The notes beneath the pieces are model-generated. The model saw nothing but the letters and a program-made list of their open reading frames with translations, searched no databases and was not told where the DNA came from. From the NCBI GenBank assembly GCA_015489255.1, contig WGAD01000157.1, positions 1 to 12,560 on the forward strand: a stretch of 12,560 bases of DNA. Reading direction: 5' to 3'. How positions within the stretch are numbered: position 1 is the stretch's first letter; every line of letters starts with the position of its first letter. Shown piece after piece: positions 6,174 through 12,560 of the stretch. A program made the translations under genes and the position numbers. The stretch is from Anaerolineales bacterium. Lineage in GTDB: Bacteria > Chloroflexota > Anaerolineae > Anaerolineales > Villigracilaceae.

Positions 6174-7709
6174 ATGAAGTTGCCATGGCCTCGCCGTAAA
6201 ACGAAATCCACCTCTGGAGCGCCGCATCGTTCTCTCCAGCAGCGGTTGAGCACGCTGGTGATCGATTTCGGAAATCCGGCGCACCGGCGCGCCTTGCTGC
6301 TCTTCAACCTGGTGGTTTTGGCGGGGTTGACGGCCATCGCCGTTGCTGGATATCAAGGCTATATGTACACCGAAAGCGCGGAGTTCTGTGGCGATTTGTG
6401 CCATGTGATGGAGCCGGAATACAGCCGCTTTGAAGTTTCGCAGCACGCCAATGTAGAATGCGTGGAATGTCATATTGGCCCGGGGATGTCTTTCTTCGTG
6501 CGCTCGAAAATCGATGGATTGCGCCAGGTTTACGCTGTGCTCACCGATTCCTACAGTCGTCCGATTCCCAGCCCGGTGCACAATTTGCGCCCGGCACGCG
6601 AAATTTGTGAGCAGTGCCATACGCCGACTGCCTTCAAAGACAACATCATCAAGAACGTTGTCCATTACCTGCCAGATGAGGAGAACACGCCCATGCGCAC
6701 GACCTTGATTTTGAAGATGGGCGGTTGGCAGGAGACCACTGGCATTAGCGACGGCATCCACTGGCATATCAGCGCGCCAGTTTATTACATTGCCGCCGAT
6801 GAGCAGCGACAGGTGATCTTGTGGGTGGGCGTGCAGCAGCCCGACGGCAACATGAAGGAGTTCTTCTCGCGCGATATGCTGACCATCGGCCAGACTTCCT
6901 TCGTGGACGATGCCTTCGAAAATGGCGAGGTGCGGCGCATGGACTGCATCGATTGCCATAATCGCACCGCCCATCTGATTCCGCATCCGGAGATGGCCGT
7001 TGACTTGTCCATTTCAGCGGGGCGCATCAGCCGAGAATTGCCCTACATCCGGGCGCGGGCGGTAGAGGTGCTTTCTGCAAATTATGAAAGCGAAAAACAG
7101 GCTTTACAGGCGATTCAAGACCTGCGTGCCTTTTATGCGCGAGAATACCCGGAGGTGGCCCGCGAGAAAGCCGATTTGCTGGAACAGGCCATTGCAGAGA
7201 TCAGCCGCATTTATCAGCAGACGCATTTCCCAGAAATGAAATTGAGCTGGCAGACTTATCCCAACAATGAGCGTCACACGCCGTTTATGGGCTGTTTTCG
7301 CTGCCACGACGACAAGCACGTCCGCATCGATGAACGCGGCAACGAATTGCAGGCGATCAGCGTGAAGTGCAATCTCTGTCATACGGTGCCCATCGTTGGC
7401 AAGGGCGATGAACAGCTGGTGGAAGCGCCAGTGATCACCGGACCGGTTCCTGCCTCGCACGAAGATTACAGCTGGACGATTGAGCACCGCAGCACCAGCG
7501 AGGCAGAACAGCAGGAGGATTGTTTCCAATGCCACGGACAAAATTTCTGCAACAACGGCGCCTGTCACAATTTGGAGCACCCGGAAGATATGGTTTACAC
7601 CCATGCCGAGGAGTACGACCGCCACGGCGACCAGGTTTGTTTTACCTGCCATCAAAATTATGTGCTCTGTAGTCGCTGCCATCCGGGCGGCATTGTGGAG
7701 AACCCGTAA
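6174..7709 (+). CDS. NapC/NrfH-like multihaem cytochrome c with ten haem sites
   Basis: The 511-residue product has a basic N-terminus and a single membrane anchor (about 40-60), then a NapC/NrfH-like start in which the first haem site is CGDLCHVM (72-79). That is a CX3CH rather than CXXCH, with the Met typical of the first NrfH haem environment. Canonical CXXCH sites follow at 96, 145, 258, 374, 399, 450, 489 and 499, plus a CX4CH (CNNGACH, 459-465), making ten in all. Between haems 3 and 4 is a GIHWHISAPVYYIAADE segment seen in other NapC-related proteins, and residues 295-350 look helical. The role is probably quinol oxidation at the outer face of the membrane with electron transfer to periplasmic or extracellular carriers. 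It is much longer than classical four-haem NapC/NrfH, suggesting that quinol dehydrogenase and electron-carrier parts are combined. AAAGGAG lies about 10 bases before the ATG. Confidence 0.88.
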   Translation: MKLPWPRRKTKSTSGAPHRSLQQRLSTLVIDFGNPAHRRALLLFNLVVLAGLTAIAVAGYQGYMYTESAEFCGDLCHVMEPEYSRFEVSQHANVECVECHIGPGMSFFVRSKIDGLRQVYAVLTDSYSRPIPSPVHNLRPAREICEQCHTPTAFKDNIIKNVVHYLPDEENTPMRTTLILKMGGWQETTGISDGIHWHISAPVYYIAADEQRQVILWVGVQQPDGNMKEFFSRDMLTIGQTSFVDDAFENGEVRRMDCIDCHNRTAHLIPHPEMAVDLSISAGRISRELPYIRARAVEVLSANYESEKQALQAIQDLRAFYAREYPEVAREKADLLEQAIAEISRIYQQTHFPEMKLSWQTYPNNERHTPFMGCFRCHDDKHVRIDERGNELQAISVKCNLCHTVPIVGKGDEQLVEAPVITGPVPASHEDYSWTIEHRSTSEAEQQEDCFQCHGQNFCNNGACHNLEHPEDMVYTHAEEYDRHGDQVCFTCHQNYVLCSRCHPGGIVENP

Positions 7710-7730
7710 GGACGGATGAAAGGAGCTAAG

Positions 7731-8669
7731 ATGCACTGGTTGGACGCATTGAACGATATCCAAACCCTGAAGCGGTTGACCTTGTGGGTGGCTGCGGCTG
7801 TCGGGTTCGTTTTTCTGGCCTTTGGAGCCTACTATTACTGGGACCGATACGTTTACCTGGGCGATATGTCTCCCATTGAGCGGGAGATCGCTGCTTTGGA
7901 GGAGGCCGTGCGCGAAGACCCGCAAGACCCGGCGCGCCGTGTTGCCCTGGCGGAATATTACCTGGGCAAAGGGTTGTACGATGAAGCCATCGGCCAGGCT
8001 TCGCAAGTGTTGGAGGCCTATCCGGAGAATGAACGCGCCTTGCTGGTGTTGGGCATCGCCCAGGTGCGGAAAGAGGATTATGCACAAGCGATAGACCCCC
8101 TGACGGCATTTATTGCATTACGCAAAGACAGCCCGATGGCCAATTCCGATATCGCTTTGGAAACGGCCTATTACTTCCTGGGCGCGAGTTATCTGGCCCT
8201 GGGGCAGCCGGAGGAAGCCATTGAGCCGCTGGAAGCCGCCATTCAGATCGAACGCACCGATGCGGATGCGCTTTATCAACTGGGCGAGGCCTGGCGGCAG
8301 GTTGGAGATCACGAACAAGCCCTGCGTTACCTGGAGCGAGCGGTACGCCTGGTGCCCGATTTCGCCGAGGCTTATGAATCCATGACCGTTGTGTACGAGG
8401 CGATGGGGCAAACGCAACGCGCTGATTTCGCCCGTGGTATGCAGGCTTTTTCGCACGGCGATTACACCACTGCCCAGTCTTACCTTGAAGCAGCAACCCA
8501 AGCCCTGCCAGACTTTACGCCGGCTTTTGTCGGCCTGGCGATGACCTATGAACGCCTCGGCGACCTGCCGGCGGCCTTGCAAGCCGCCGAACATGCGCTG
8601 ACGCTCTCCCCCGATGATTTTGCCGCCCAGCAGACTTACGGGCGCATTCAGGCGGCCCTGCAACCCTGA
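7731..8669 (+). CDS. Membrane-anchored TPR-repeat protein
   Basis: This is a 312-residue protein with a short cytoplasmic N-terminus, one membrane helix (about 14-36) and a TPR superhelix covering most of the rest. Repeat-like units are visible from about 51 (EIAALEEAVREDP), 68 (LAEYYLGKGLYDEAI), 102, 144 (AYYFLGASYLALGQPEEAI), 178 (ADALYQLGEAWRQVGDHEQAL), 212, 240 and 263 (TPAFVGLAMTYERLGDLPAAL). There is no cysteine or haem site. Proteins of this layout (NrfG/CycH-like) can serve in cytochrome c maturation or as scaffolds for multihaem complexes. Context favours one of these roles, but the sequence does not decide. An ATG in the same frame exists at 7716, but AAAGGAG at 7719-7725, five bases before the ATG at 7731, picks the later start. 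It lies 21 bp after the NapC-like gene and 11 bp before the NHL gene. Confidence 0.85.
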   Translation: MHWLDALNDIQTLKRLTLWVAAAVGFVFLAFGAYYYWDRYVYLGDMSPIEREIAALEEAVREDPQDPARRVALAEYYLGKGLYDEAIGQASQVLEAYPENERALLVLGIAQVRKEDYAQAIDPLTAFIALRKDSPMANSDIALETAYYFLGASYLALGQPEEAIEPLEAAIQIERTDADALYQLGEAWRQVGDHEQALRYLERAVRLVPDFAEAYESMTVVYEAMGQTQRADFARGMQAFSHGDYTTAQSYLEAATQALPDFTPAFVGLAMTYERLGDLPAALQAAEHALTLSPDDFAAQQTYGRIQAALQP

Positions 8670-8680
8670 ACGGAGGTTCT

Positions 8681-9880
8681 ATGACGACCATGCCCGCAGA
8701 AAACACGCTGACAGAAGAACAACAACAGCAAGAAGAAGCCCGCCGCCGCAAGTGGCTGTTGCTGCTTTTGTTGTTGCTGCTCTTGTTGTGCTGCGCCTGC
8801 GGTTTGTTTTATCGCTACCTGACGAAACCGGAACCCCTGCCCGATATGGTGCCCGTTGTCCCCGAGGTGGAATACCCGCCGCATTATCTGTTTTCCATTT
8901 ATGGCGTGGATCGACCGGTAGGCGTGGCCGTTTCGCCAGATGGAGAGCGCATTTATGTGGCGGAAACGGGAGGGGAGCGCCTGATCAAGATGTTCGACCC
9001 GGATGGCAATCTGCTCGGCTCTTTTGCCCCGCCGGAAACCCGTCCAGGTGAGCGTTCGCCTGTTTACCTGGCGGTGGATGCCAGCGGGCGGGTGTTCGTC
9101 AGCGATCGTCTGCAGCACGCCATCTACGTTTTCGACCGTGACGGCCGCTATCTGGATACGATCCTGGATACTTCGCTGACGTTGCGCGAGTTTGTGACCA
9201 AACATGCACAAGAAGACCTGTCGCCAGAAGCCATCTATGTGTACAACGTCTTCTGGCAGGATGTCCGTTACCAGCCCGGGCCAGATGCCGAAACCCTGCT
9301 CATGCCGGCGCCAGACCGGGCGGCCTGGGCCCCGCTGGGCCTGCGCTTCGACCAGGACGGCAACCTGTGGGTGACGGACGTGGCCCGCGATGCCAACGCT
9401 GTGCATTTCTTCCCGGCGGCTGCCCTGGAAGCAGCGTTTTGGGACGACTTCGCACCTGAAACTTTCCGGTTTGGCGAACAGGGGCAGGACGCAGGGCAGT
9501 TTTTGTATCCCAATGTGGCCGCGCGCGATTCGCAGGGGCGGGTATACGTCAGCGATGGCAATAATGGGCGCGTTTCGGTCTGGACCGCTGCCGGGGAATA
9601 TTTGTTCACTTTTGGCGCCGGCACGGGCGAGGGTGCGCTCAGTCTGCCGCGCGGCGCGTTCATTGATGACAAAGATCGCCTGTTCATTGCCGATGCCGTT
9701 GGCCAGGACATCAAAGTGTTCGACGTATCGGGCGAGGAACCGGCGTTTCTCTACCTTTTGGGTGAATACGGGCTGGAAGACGGCCAGTTCAACTACCCCA
9801 ACGACATCGCCGTGGATGCCAGCGGCCGGTTGTACATTGCCGACCGCGAAAACAACCGCATTCAGGTGTGGTCGTACTGA
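8681..9880 (+). CDS. Membrane-anchored NHL-repeat beta-propeller protein
   Basis: The 399-residue product has a hydrophilic Q/E-rich N-terminus, then a striking run of 11 leucines (26-36) followed by CCACG, which together form the only membrane segment. An NHL-type propeller of about six blades follows. Blade cores of the form 'P-x-x-x-A-V-D-x-x-G-x-x-Y-V-x-D' appear near 79, 127, 217, 276, 322 and 372, and the protein ends in IQVWSY, as a Velcro-closed propeller would. No catalytic metal site was recognised, so binding or scaffolding is the safer call. NHL proteins occur at other multihaem cytochrome loci (from memory, next to omcS in Geobacter). The leucine run uses mixed codons, so it is not a nucleotide repeat. 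GGAGG lies four bases before the ATG; another ATG three codons later is possible. It lies 11 bp after the TPR gene. Confidence 0.87.
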   Translation: MTTMPAENTLTEEQQQQEEARRRKWLLLLLLLLLLLCCACGLFYRYLTKPEPLPDMVPVVPEVEYPPHYLFSIYGVDRPVGVAVSPDGERIYVAETGGERLIKMFDPDGNLLGSFAPPETRPGERSPVYLAVDASGRVFVSDRLQHAIYVFDRDGRYLDTILDTSLTLREFVTKHAQEDLSPEAIYVYNVFWQDVRYQPGPDAETLLMPAPDRAAWAPLGLRFDQDGNLWVTDVARDANAVHFFPAAALEAAFWDDFAPETFRFGEQGQDAGQFLYPNVAARDSQGRVYVSDGNNGRVSVWTAAGEYLFTFGAGTGEGALSLPRGAFIDDKDRLFIADAVGQDIKVFDVSGEEPAFLYLLGEYGLEDGQFNYPNDIAVDASGRLYIADRENNRIQVWSY

Positions 9881-9887
9881 AAAGCCC

Positions 9888-9903
9888 GTAAACCAGAGTT
9901 TAC
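9888..9903 (+). terminator. Small hairpin after the NHL gene
   Basis: GTAAAC-CAGA-GTTTAC forms a perfect 6-bp stem with a four-base loop, 8 bp after the NHL stop codon. It is not followed by a T-tract and is AT-rich, so it would be a weak terminator at best. Confidence 0.3.
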
Positions 9904-9940
9904 CTTAAGTTCGAGGAGGTGCCTGACGACAAAATACGAT

Positions 9941-9970
9941 CCTGTTTGTTTCCGCTTTTGCCCTGTTTGT
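9941..9970 (+). promoter_or_regulatory. 9-bp direct repeat with 21-bp period upstream of the hexahaem genes
   Basis: CCTGTTTGT occurs at 9941-9949 and again at 9962-9970. The period of 21 bp equals two helical turns, as expected for an activator or repressor binding the same face of DNA. It lies 34-63 bp before the first hexahaem gene. No convincing -35/-10 pair was identified nearby. The regulator is unknown. Confidence 0.35.
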
Positions 9971-10003
9971 AACGCTACTTTAGTATGAGGAGGATGTTAC
10001 ACC

Positions 10004-10921
10004 ATGAAACGCTTTTGGCTCGTTCTTGTCCTGGTCATTGGGCTGGCTTTTGCCGGTTACCAGGTGGCCTCGGCAAATGGCGGCCCGCACGGCGGGTACT
10101 CTGCCACCACGGATGCCTGCGCCGGTTGTCACCGGGCGCACACGGCCAGCGGCGCCCAGCTGCTGGTTGCCAGCGACACCTATAACCTGTGTATGACTTG
10201 CCATGGTGCATCTGGCACCGGCGCCGATACCGATGTAGAAAACGGCTACTACCTGTCTACCCGTAATGCCAGCAGTGCGGTCGGCGAGGTCAACACGCCA
10301 GACAACAGCCCGTTGCTAGGCGGCGGCTTTTCCTTCTACCAGGGGGGGAGCGTGACCTCAAAGCATGATGCCGCTGGGACGACCTCTGCTGCCTGGGGTA
10401 ATGGGGTTGCGCGCGGCACGACCGGCGCTTTGACCGATGGCAATCTGACTTGTGCTTCCTGCCATGACCCGCACGGTTCCAACAACTACCGCATCATCAA
10501 GGAAACCATCAATGGCGTAACGGTCAGTGTGGCGCAGGTGGATGAAGGCGCTGCCAAGGATTACGACACGGAACAGTGGGGCACTGGCATGAGCAGTGTT
10601 TGTGCGGCCTGCCACAATGACTACCACAAAATTGCTGCCGGGCAGGGCAGCACGCTGGATGGCACGACGTACACGCACCGTGTGGATATGTCCTATGCCT
10701 ATGGGTCGAACGCCAACCCTGAGACCGTGGGCTTTGGTAGCCTGACGTTGCCGCTGGCGGAATCTGGCACAAACGACACCGTCGTTTGCCAGACCTGTCA
10801 CCTGCCGCATGGGACTTCGGCCACCATGTCCGGGTTCGCCTCGAATGCCGGGCCGGCTGCCAGCAGCGCGCTGCTGCGCCTGGACAACCGCGGCGTTTGT
10901 GAGGTTTGTCACCAGAAATAA
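10004..10921 (+). CDS. Exported hexahaem cytochrome c, doubled-CXXCH type (paralogue 1)
   Basis: The 305-residue precursor has a Sec signal peptide (KR, hydrophobic core 5-20, likely cleavage after ASA at 22-24). Six CXXCH sites follow at 39, 63, 150, 200, 262 and 299. Sites three and five have the CHxPHG form typical of the doubled-CXXCH family. There is no membrane anchor after the signal peptide and no catalytic motif, so an exported electron carrier is expected. Seven histidines outside the haem motifs (29, 46, 121, 157, 208, 225, 269) all have counterparts in paralogue 2, enough to give every haem a second His ligand. The protein ends directly after the last haem (CEVCHQK). GAGGAGG lies about 10 bases before the ATG. 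It is the first of a tandem family. Six-haem exported cytochromes can be soluble or polymeric (as OmcS is); which applies here is unknown. Confidence 0.9.
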   Translation: MKRFWLVLVLVIGLAFAGYQVASANGGPHGGYSATTDACAGCHRAHTASGAQLLVASDTYNLCMTCHGASGTGADTDVENGYYLSTRNASSAVGEVNTPDNSPLLGGGFSFYQGGSVTSKHDAAGTTSAAWGNGVARGTTGALTDGNLTCASCHDPHGSNNYRIIKETINGVTVSVAQVDEGAAKDYDTEQWGTGMSSVCAACHNDYHKIAAGQGSTLDGTTYTHRVDMSYAYGSNANPETVGFGSLTLPLAESGTNDTVVCQTCHLPHGTSATMSGFASNAGPAASSALLRLDNRGVCEVCHQK

Positions 10922-10928
10922 CAAAAGC

Positions 10929-10962
10929 CCTGTTCCGGACGGCATCTCGCCGCCGGAACAGG
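10929..10962 (+). terminator. Strong intergenic hairpin after hexahaem paralogue 1
   Basis: CCTGTTCCGG (10929-10938) pairs with CCGGAACAGG (10953-10962). Inside, CGGC pairs with GCCG, giving about 14 base pairs with one bulged A and a five-base loop. It begins 8 bp after the stop codon. No T-tract follows, so it may act as an mRNA 3'-end stabiliser, a partial terminator or a processing site. Confidence 0.5.
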
Positions 10963-10978
10963 ACCTCGTGCATGGGTG

Positions 10979-11021
10979 GAGTCTTCGGCGTCAGGGTCGC
11001 AACCTTTTTGCCCGAAGACTC
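10979..11021 (+). other. Second intergenic hairpin before hexahaem paralogue 2
   Basis: GAGTCTTCGG (10979-10988) is perfectly complementary to CCGAAGACTC (11012-11021), a 10-bp stem around a 23-base loop. It lies between the previous hairpin and the ribosome site of the next gene. It could be a leader structure, part of a processing site or a protein-binding inverted repeat. No matching known riboswitch was recognised. Confidence 0.5.
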
Positions 11022-11066
11022 TGCCCTCTCTGGATTATACCAGCGCGTTTTCAAGGAGCCTCAGCC

Positions 11067-12011
11067 ATGCTTACCCGCAGGACCGTTATGCTGTTCTTGT
11101 TGTTGGCTGCGCTTGCCCTGTACCCCAGCCTGGGCGTGCGCGCAGATAACGGCCCGCATGGCGGTTACACGGCTACAACGGATGCCTGCGCCGGATGTCA
11201 TCGGGCGCACAGCGGGATTGCAGCTCGCTTGTTGACCAACCCCGCGCCCGGCCTGTGCATGACGTGCCACGGCAGCACCGCTGCCGGGGCAGATACCAAC
11301 GTGGAAGACGGCGTGTACACCAACCGTGACGGATTAACCGAAAGCCCTGCCGAAGGCTTTCTCAACCGCGGCTTGAAAGGAGGCGGTTTTCTCAACACTT
11401 TGATGGATACAGATTGGGATGGCGCGGCTGCCAGCCAGCCGGTGACTTCTACGCACACCATGGATGGAACGCTCGGAACGATGTGGGGCAATGGGGCCAT
11501 TGGCTCCGGGGCGGGTCAACTCAATGTGGCGTTGACCTGCACCTCTTGCCATGATCCTCACGGACGGGCGGGCACGGGCGGCACGCCGACCTATCGGCTG
11601 TTGCGCGCCATTCCGACCGATTCTGGCGCTGCCGTGGGGGTCAACGTCACCGACGAACCCGCCAAGTGGTACACCGTCCAAAGCGCTTTCGATGGCTATT
11701 TTGGCGAATCTTACGGGTTTATCGCCAGCCAGCTGTCCGATTGGTGCGCCCAGTGCCATACCCGCCATGCTGCTGCAACCGGCAGCGGCAGCACAGATTC
11801 TGGTGACCCGATCTTCACTTATCGCCACACCACTACCGGCTTTTCCGTTGGCTGCATGAGTTGCCATGTGGCACACGGCACGTCGGCGACCATGAGCGGC
11901 TTGGCGCAAAACGTTGCCTGGCCCGATGGGACGACGGCCAGCGGCAGCGAGCGCAGTTCGCTGCTGCGGGTAGATAACCGCGGCGTTTGCGAACTGTGTC
12001 ATCTCAAGTAA
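11067..12011 (+). CDS. Exported hexahaem cytochrome c, doubled-CXXCH type (paralogue 2)
   Basis: This 314-residue protein has a signal peptide (about 1-26, ending near VRA) and CXXCH sites at 41, 64, 158, 227, 263 and 308. It shares with paralogue 1 the start of the mature protein (G-P-H-G-G-Y ... DACAGCHRAH), the GTSATMSG stretch after haem five and the ending L-D/V-D-N-R-G-V-C-E. The seven non-motif histidines (31, 48, 130, 165, 234, 254, 270) correspond one to one with those of paralogue 1. Unlike paralogue 1 it carries a DxDxDG loop (114-119), a possible calcium site. An upstream in-frame extension to 10809 exists, but AAGGAG eight bases before the ATG at 11067, plus the signal peptide, decide the start. 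It is likely an electron carrier outside the membrane, produced with its neighbours. Confidence 0.9.
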   Translation: MLTRRTVMLFLLLAALALYPSLGVRADNGPHGGYTATTDACAGCHRAHSGIAARLLTNPAPGLCMTCHGSTAAGADTNVEDGVYTNRDGLTESPAEGFLNRGLKGGGFLNTLMDTDWDGAAASQPVTSTHTMDGTLGTMWGNGAIGSGAGQLNVALTCTSCHDPHGRAGTGGTPTYRLLRAIPTDSGAAVGVNVTDEPAKWYTVQSAFDGYFGESYGFIASQLSDWCAQCHTRHAAATGSGSTDSGDPIFTYRHTTTGFSVGCMSCHVAHGTSATMSGLAQNVAWPDGTTASGSERSSLLRVDNRGVCELCHLK

Positions 12012-12016
12012 TGCGT

Positions 12017-12044
12017 TCAGCCCCGCCGCAGACGGAGGGGCTGA
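12017..12044 (+). terminator. Hairpin between hexahaem paralogues 2 and 3
   Basis: TCAGCCCC (12017-12024) pairs with GGGGCTGA (12037-12044) as a perfect 8-bp GC-rich stem around a 12-base loop, starting 5 bp after a stop codon and ending 16 bp before the next start. No T-tract follows. It contains the only strong GGAGG near paralogue 3, but within the stem, so it may modulate translation of that gene. Confidence 0.45.
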
Positions 12045-12060
12045 CAGATGATTGAGGCCC

Positions 12061-12560
12061 ATGAAGAGATCAGCCCGATTGAAATCCTGGTTGGCAATTC
12101 TCCTGGCAGGCTGCGTCTGGGCGGCGCTGGCCTTGTTTGTCCTGGGAGGACATGCCATCGTCCGGGCGGATGGCGGCCCGCACGGCCTGTACAATGCCGA
12201 TACCGATGCCTGTGCCGGCTGCCACCGCGCGCACACGGCCCCCAGCCCGGCGTTGTTGGTCGCTTCTGGCTCTGCTTTGTGTTACACCTGCCATGGCAGC
12301 GCTGGCCTGGGGGCAGATACAAACGTGGCCGATGGCCTTTACCTGGCGCGCGACAGCGAAACAGAAACGCCAGCCGAAGGCGTTCCCAACCGCGGATTGC
12401 GCGGCGGCGGTTTTTTGAACGCCTGGATGGATAGCGATCAGGACGGCGCTTTCAGCGGGCGGGCGGCGACCTCTTCACACGATGGCGATCATCTCGTCGC
12501 TTGGGGGAATGGTCCCTTTGGCTCTGGTCCGGGGGCGACGAATTTCAACTTAACTTGCAT
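12061..12560 (+). CDS. Exported hexahaem-type cytochrome c (paralogue 3, cut by window end)
   Basis: From the ATG at 12061 the frame stays open for 166 codons to the window end. The first 36 residues form a signal peptide (KRSAR, a hydrophobic core, then IVRA). The mature part repeats the family pattern: G-G-P-H-G, then DACAGCHRAH (site at 51), CYTCH at 74, a GADTNVADG segment, RGLRGGGFLN, a DxDxDG loop (124-129) and AWGNG. The window ends just at the cysteine expected to open the third haem motif. Histidines 41, 58 and 140 correspond to conserved ones in paralogues 1 and 2. It is closest to paralogue 2, with which it shares the DxDxDG insertion. Only a weak GAGG lies just before the ATG. An overlapping frame starting at 12048 was discounted because it does not encode the family. 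Confidence 0.88.
   Translation, partial: MKRSARLKSWLAILLAGCVWAALALFVLGGHAIVRADGGPHGLYNADTDACAGCHRAHTAPSPALLVASGSALCYTCHGSAGLGADTNVADGLYLARDSETETPAEGVPNRGLRGGGFLNAWMDSDQDGAFSGRAATSSHDGDHLVAWGNGPFGSGPGATNFNLTC

Noticed and set aside
8717..8745. CAACAACAGCAAG-type stretch as a microsatellite
   Set aside because: It is short, imperfect and within the coding frame (Gln/Glu-rich N-terminus of the NHL protein).
9902..9917. CTTAAGTTCGAGG as a third copy of the duplicated leader element
   Set aside because: Only about a dozen bases resemble the palindrome end; the GCGACCAAA and AATAGTGAAAAAAATC blocks are absent, so chance cannot be excluded.
9958..9986. TTGCCC-17 bp-TAGTAT as the promoter of hexahaem paralogue 1
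   Set aside because: The implied transcription start would fall at or after the GAGGAGG ribosome site, making that site useless.
10809..11066. Upstream extension of hexahaem paralogue 2
   Set aside because: It overlaps the end of paralogue 1 and crosses two hairpins. The signal peptide and ribosome site place the start at 11067.
12048..12434. A 128-codon frame overlapping hexahaem paralogue 3
   Set aside because: It has GGAGG at a usable distance, but the product lacks any family features, while the frame from 12061 encodes signal peptide and haem motifs like its two neighbours.

Overview
The window looks like a bacterial chromosome segment, most likely from a Chloroflexota member (Anaerolineae/Caldilineae/Ardenticatenia type). 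This is inferred from gene content and style: a DUF389-type membrane protein with a P/T-rich linker, NarX/NarL-type signalling, a NapC-like multihaem protein next to TPR and NHL proteins, and moderately GC-rich coding DNA. No rRNA or other taxonomic marker is present, so the assignment is tentative. No tRNA, rRNA, CRISPR array, transposase or integrase was seen.

Layout. Minus strand, 1-3738: (i) a two-gene unit of a small HAD-family protein (838-1308) translationally coupled to a DUF389-type membrane protein that runs off the left edge (841 to 1); (ii) about 390 bp without a convincing gene (1309-1694); (iii) a NarX-type sensor kinase (2341-3738) whose end overlaps the start of a NarL/FixJ-type response regulator (1695-2348). 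Both minus-strand units have a near-consensus -10 box only 6-7 nt before the ATG, suggesting leaderless mRNAs.

Plus strand, 3921 to the right edge, all co-oriented: membrane-anchored decahaem cytochrome c (3921-5204); four-helix cytochrome b (5191-6051); NapC/NrfH-like ten-haem-site protein (6174-7709); membrane-anchored TPR protein (7731-8669); membrane-anchored NHL beta-propeller (8681-9880); then a tandem family of exported hexahaem 'doubled CXXCH' cytochromes (10004-10921, 11067-12011 and a third, cut by the window end, from 12061).

How it may work (inference). The cytochrome b and NapC-like proteins are candidates for quinol oxidation at the membrane. The decahaem protein would carry electrons outward. 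The exported hexahaem proteins, which have enough conserved histidines for bis-His ligation of every haem, could be soluble, surface or polymeric carriers. The TPR and NHL proteins look like assembly or scaffold partners. The divergent two-component pair is the obvious candidate regulator. The set reads as an uncharacterised electron-transfer (possibly extracellular) module with at least 32 complete c-type haem sites in view.

Non-coding structure of note: an approximately 87-bp element is present twice, immediately upstream of the decahaem gene and of the NapC-like gene, each copy with a GACTTAAGTC palindrome and a similarly placed promoter-like pair. Strong hairpins separate the hexahaem paralogues, and a 9-bp direct repeat with 21-bp periodicity lies upstream of the first of them.
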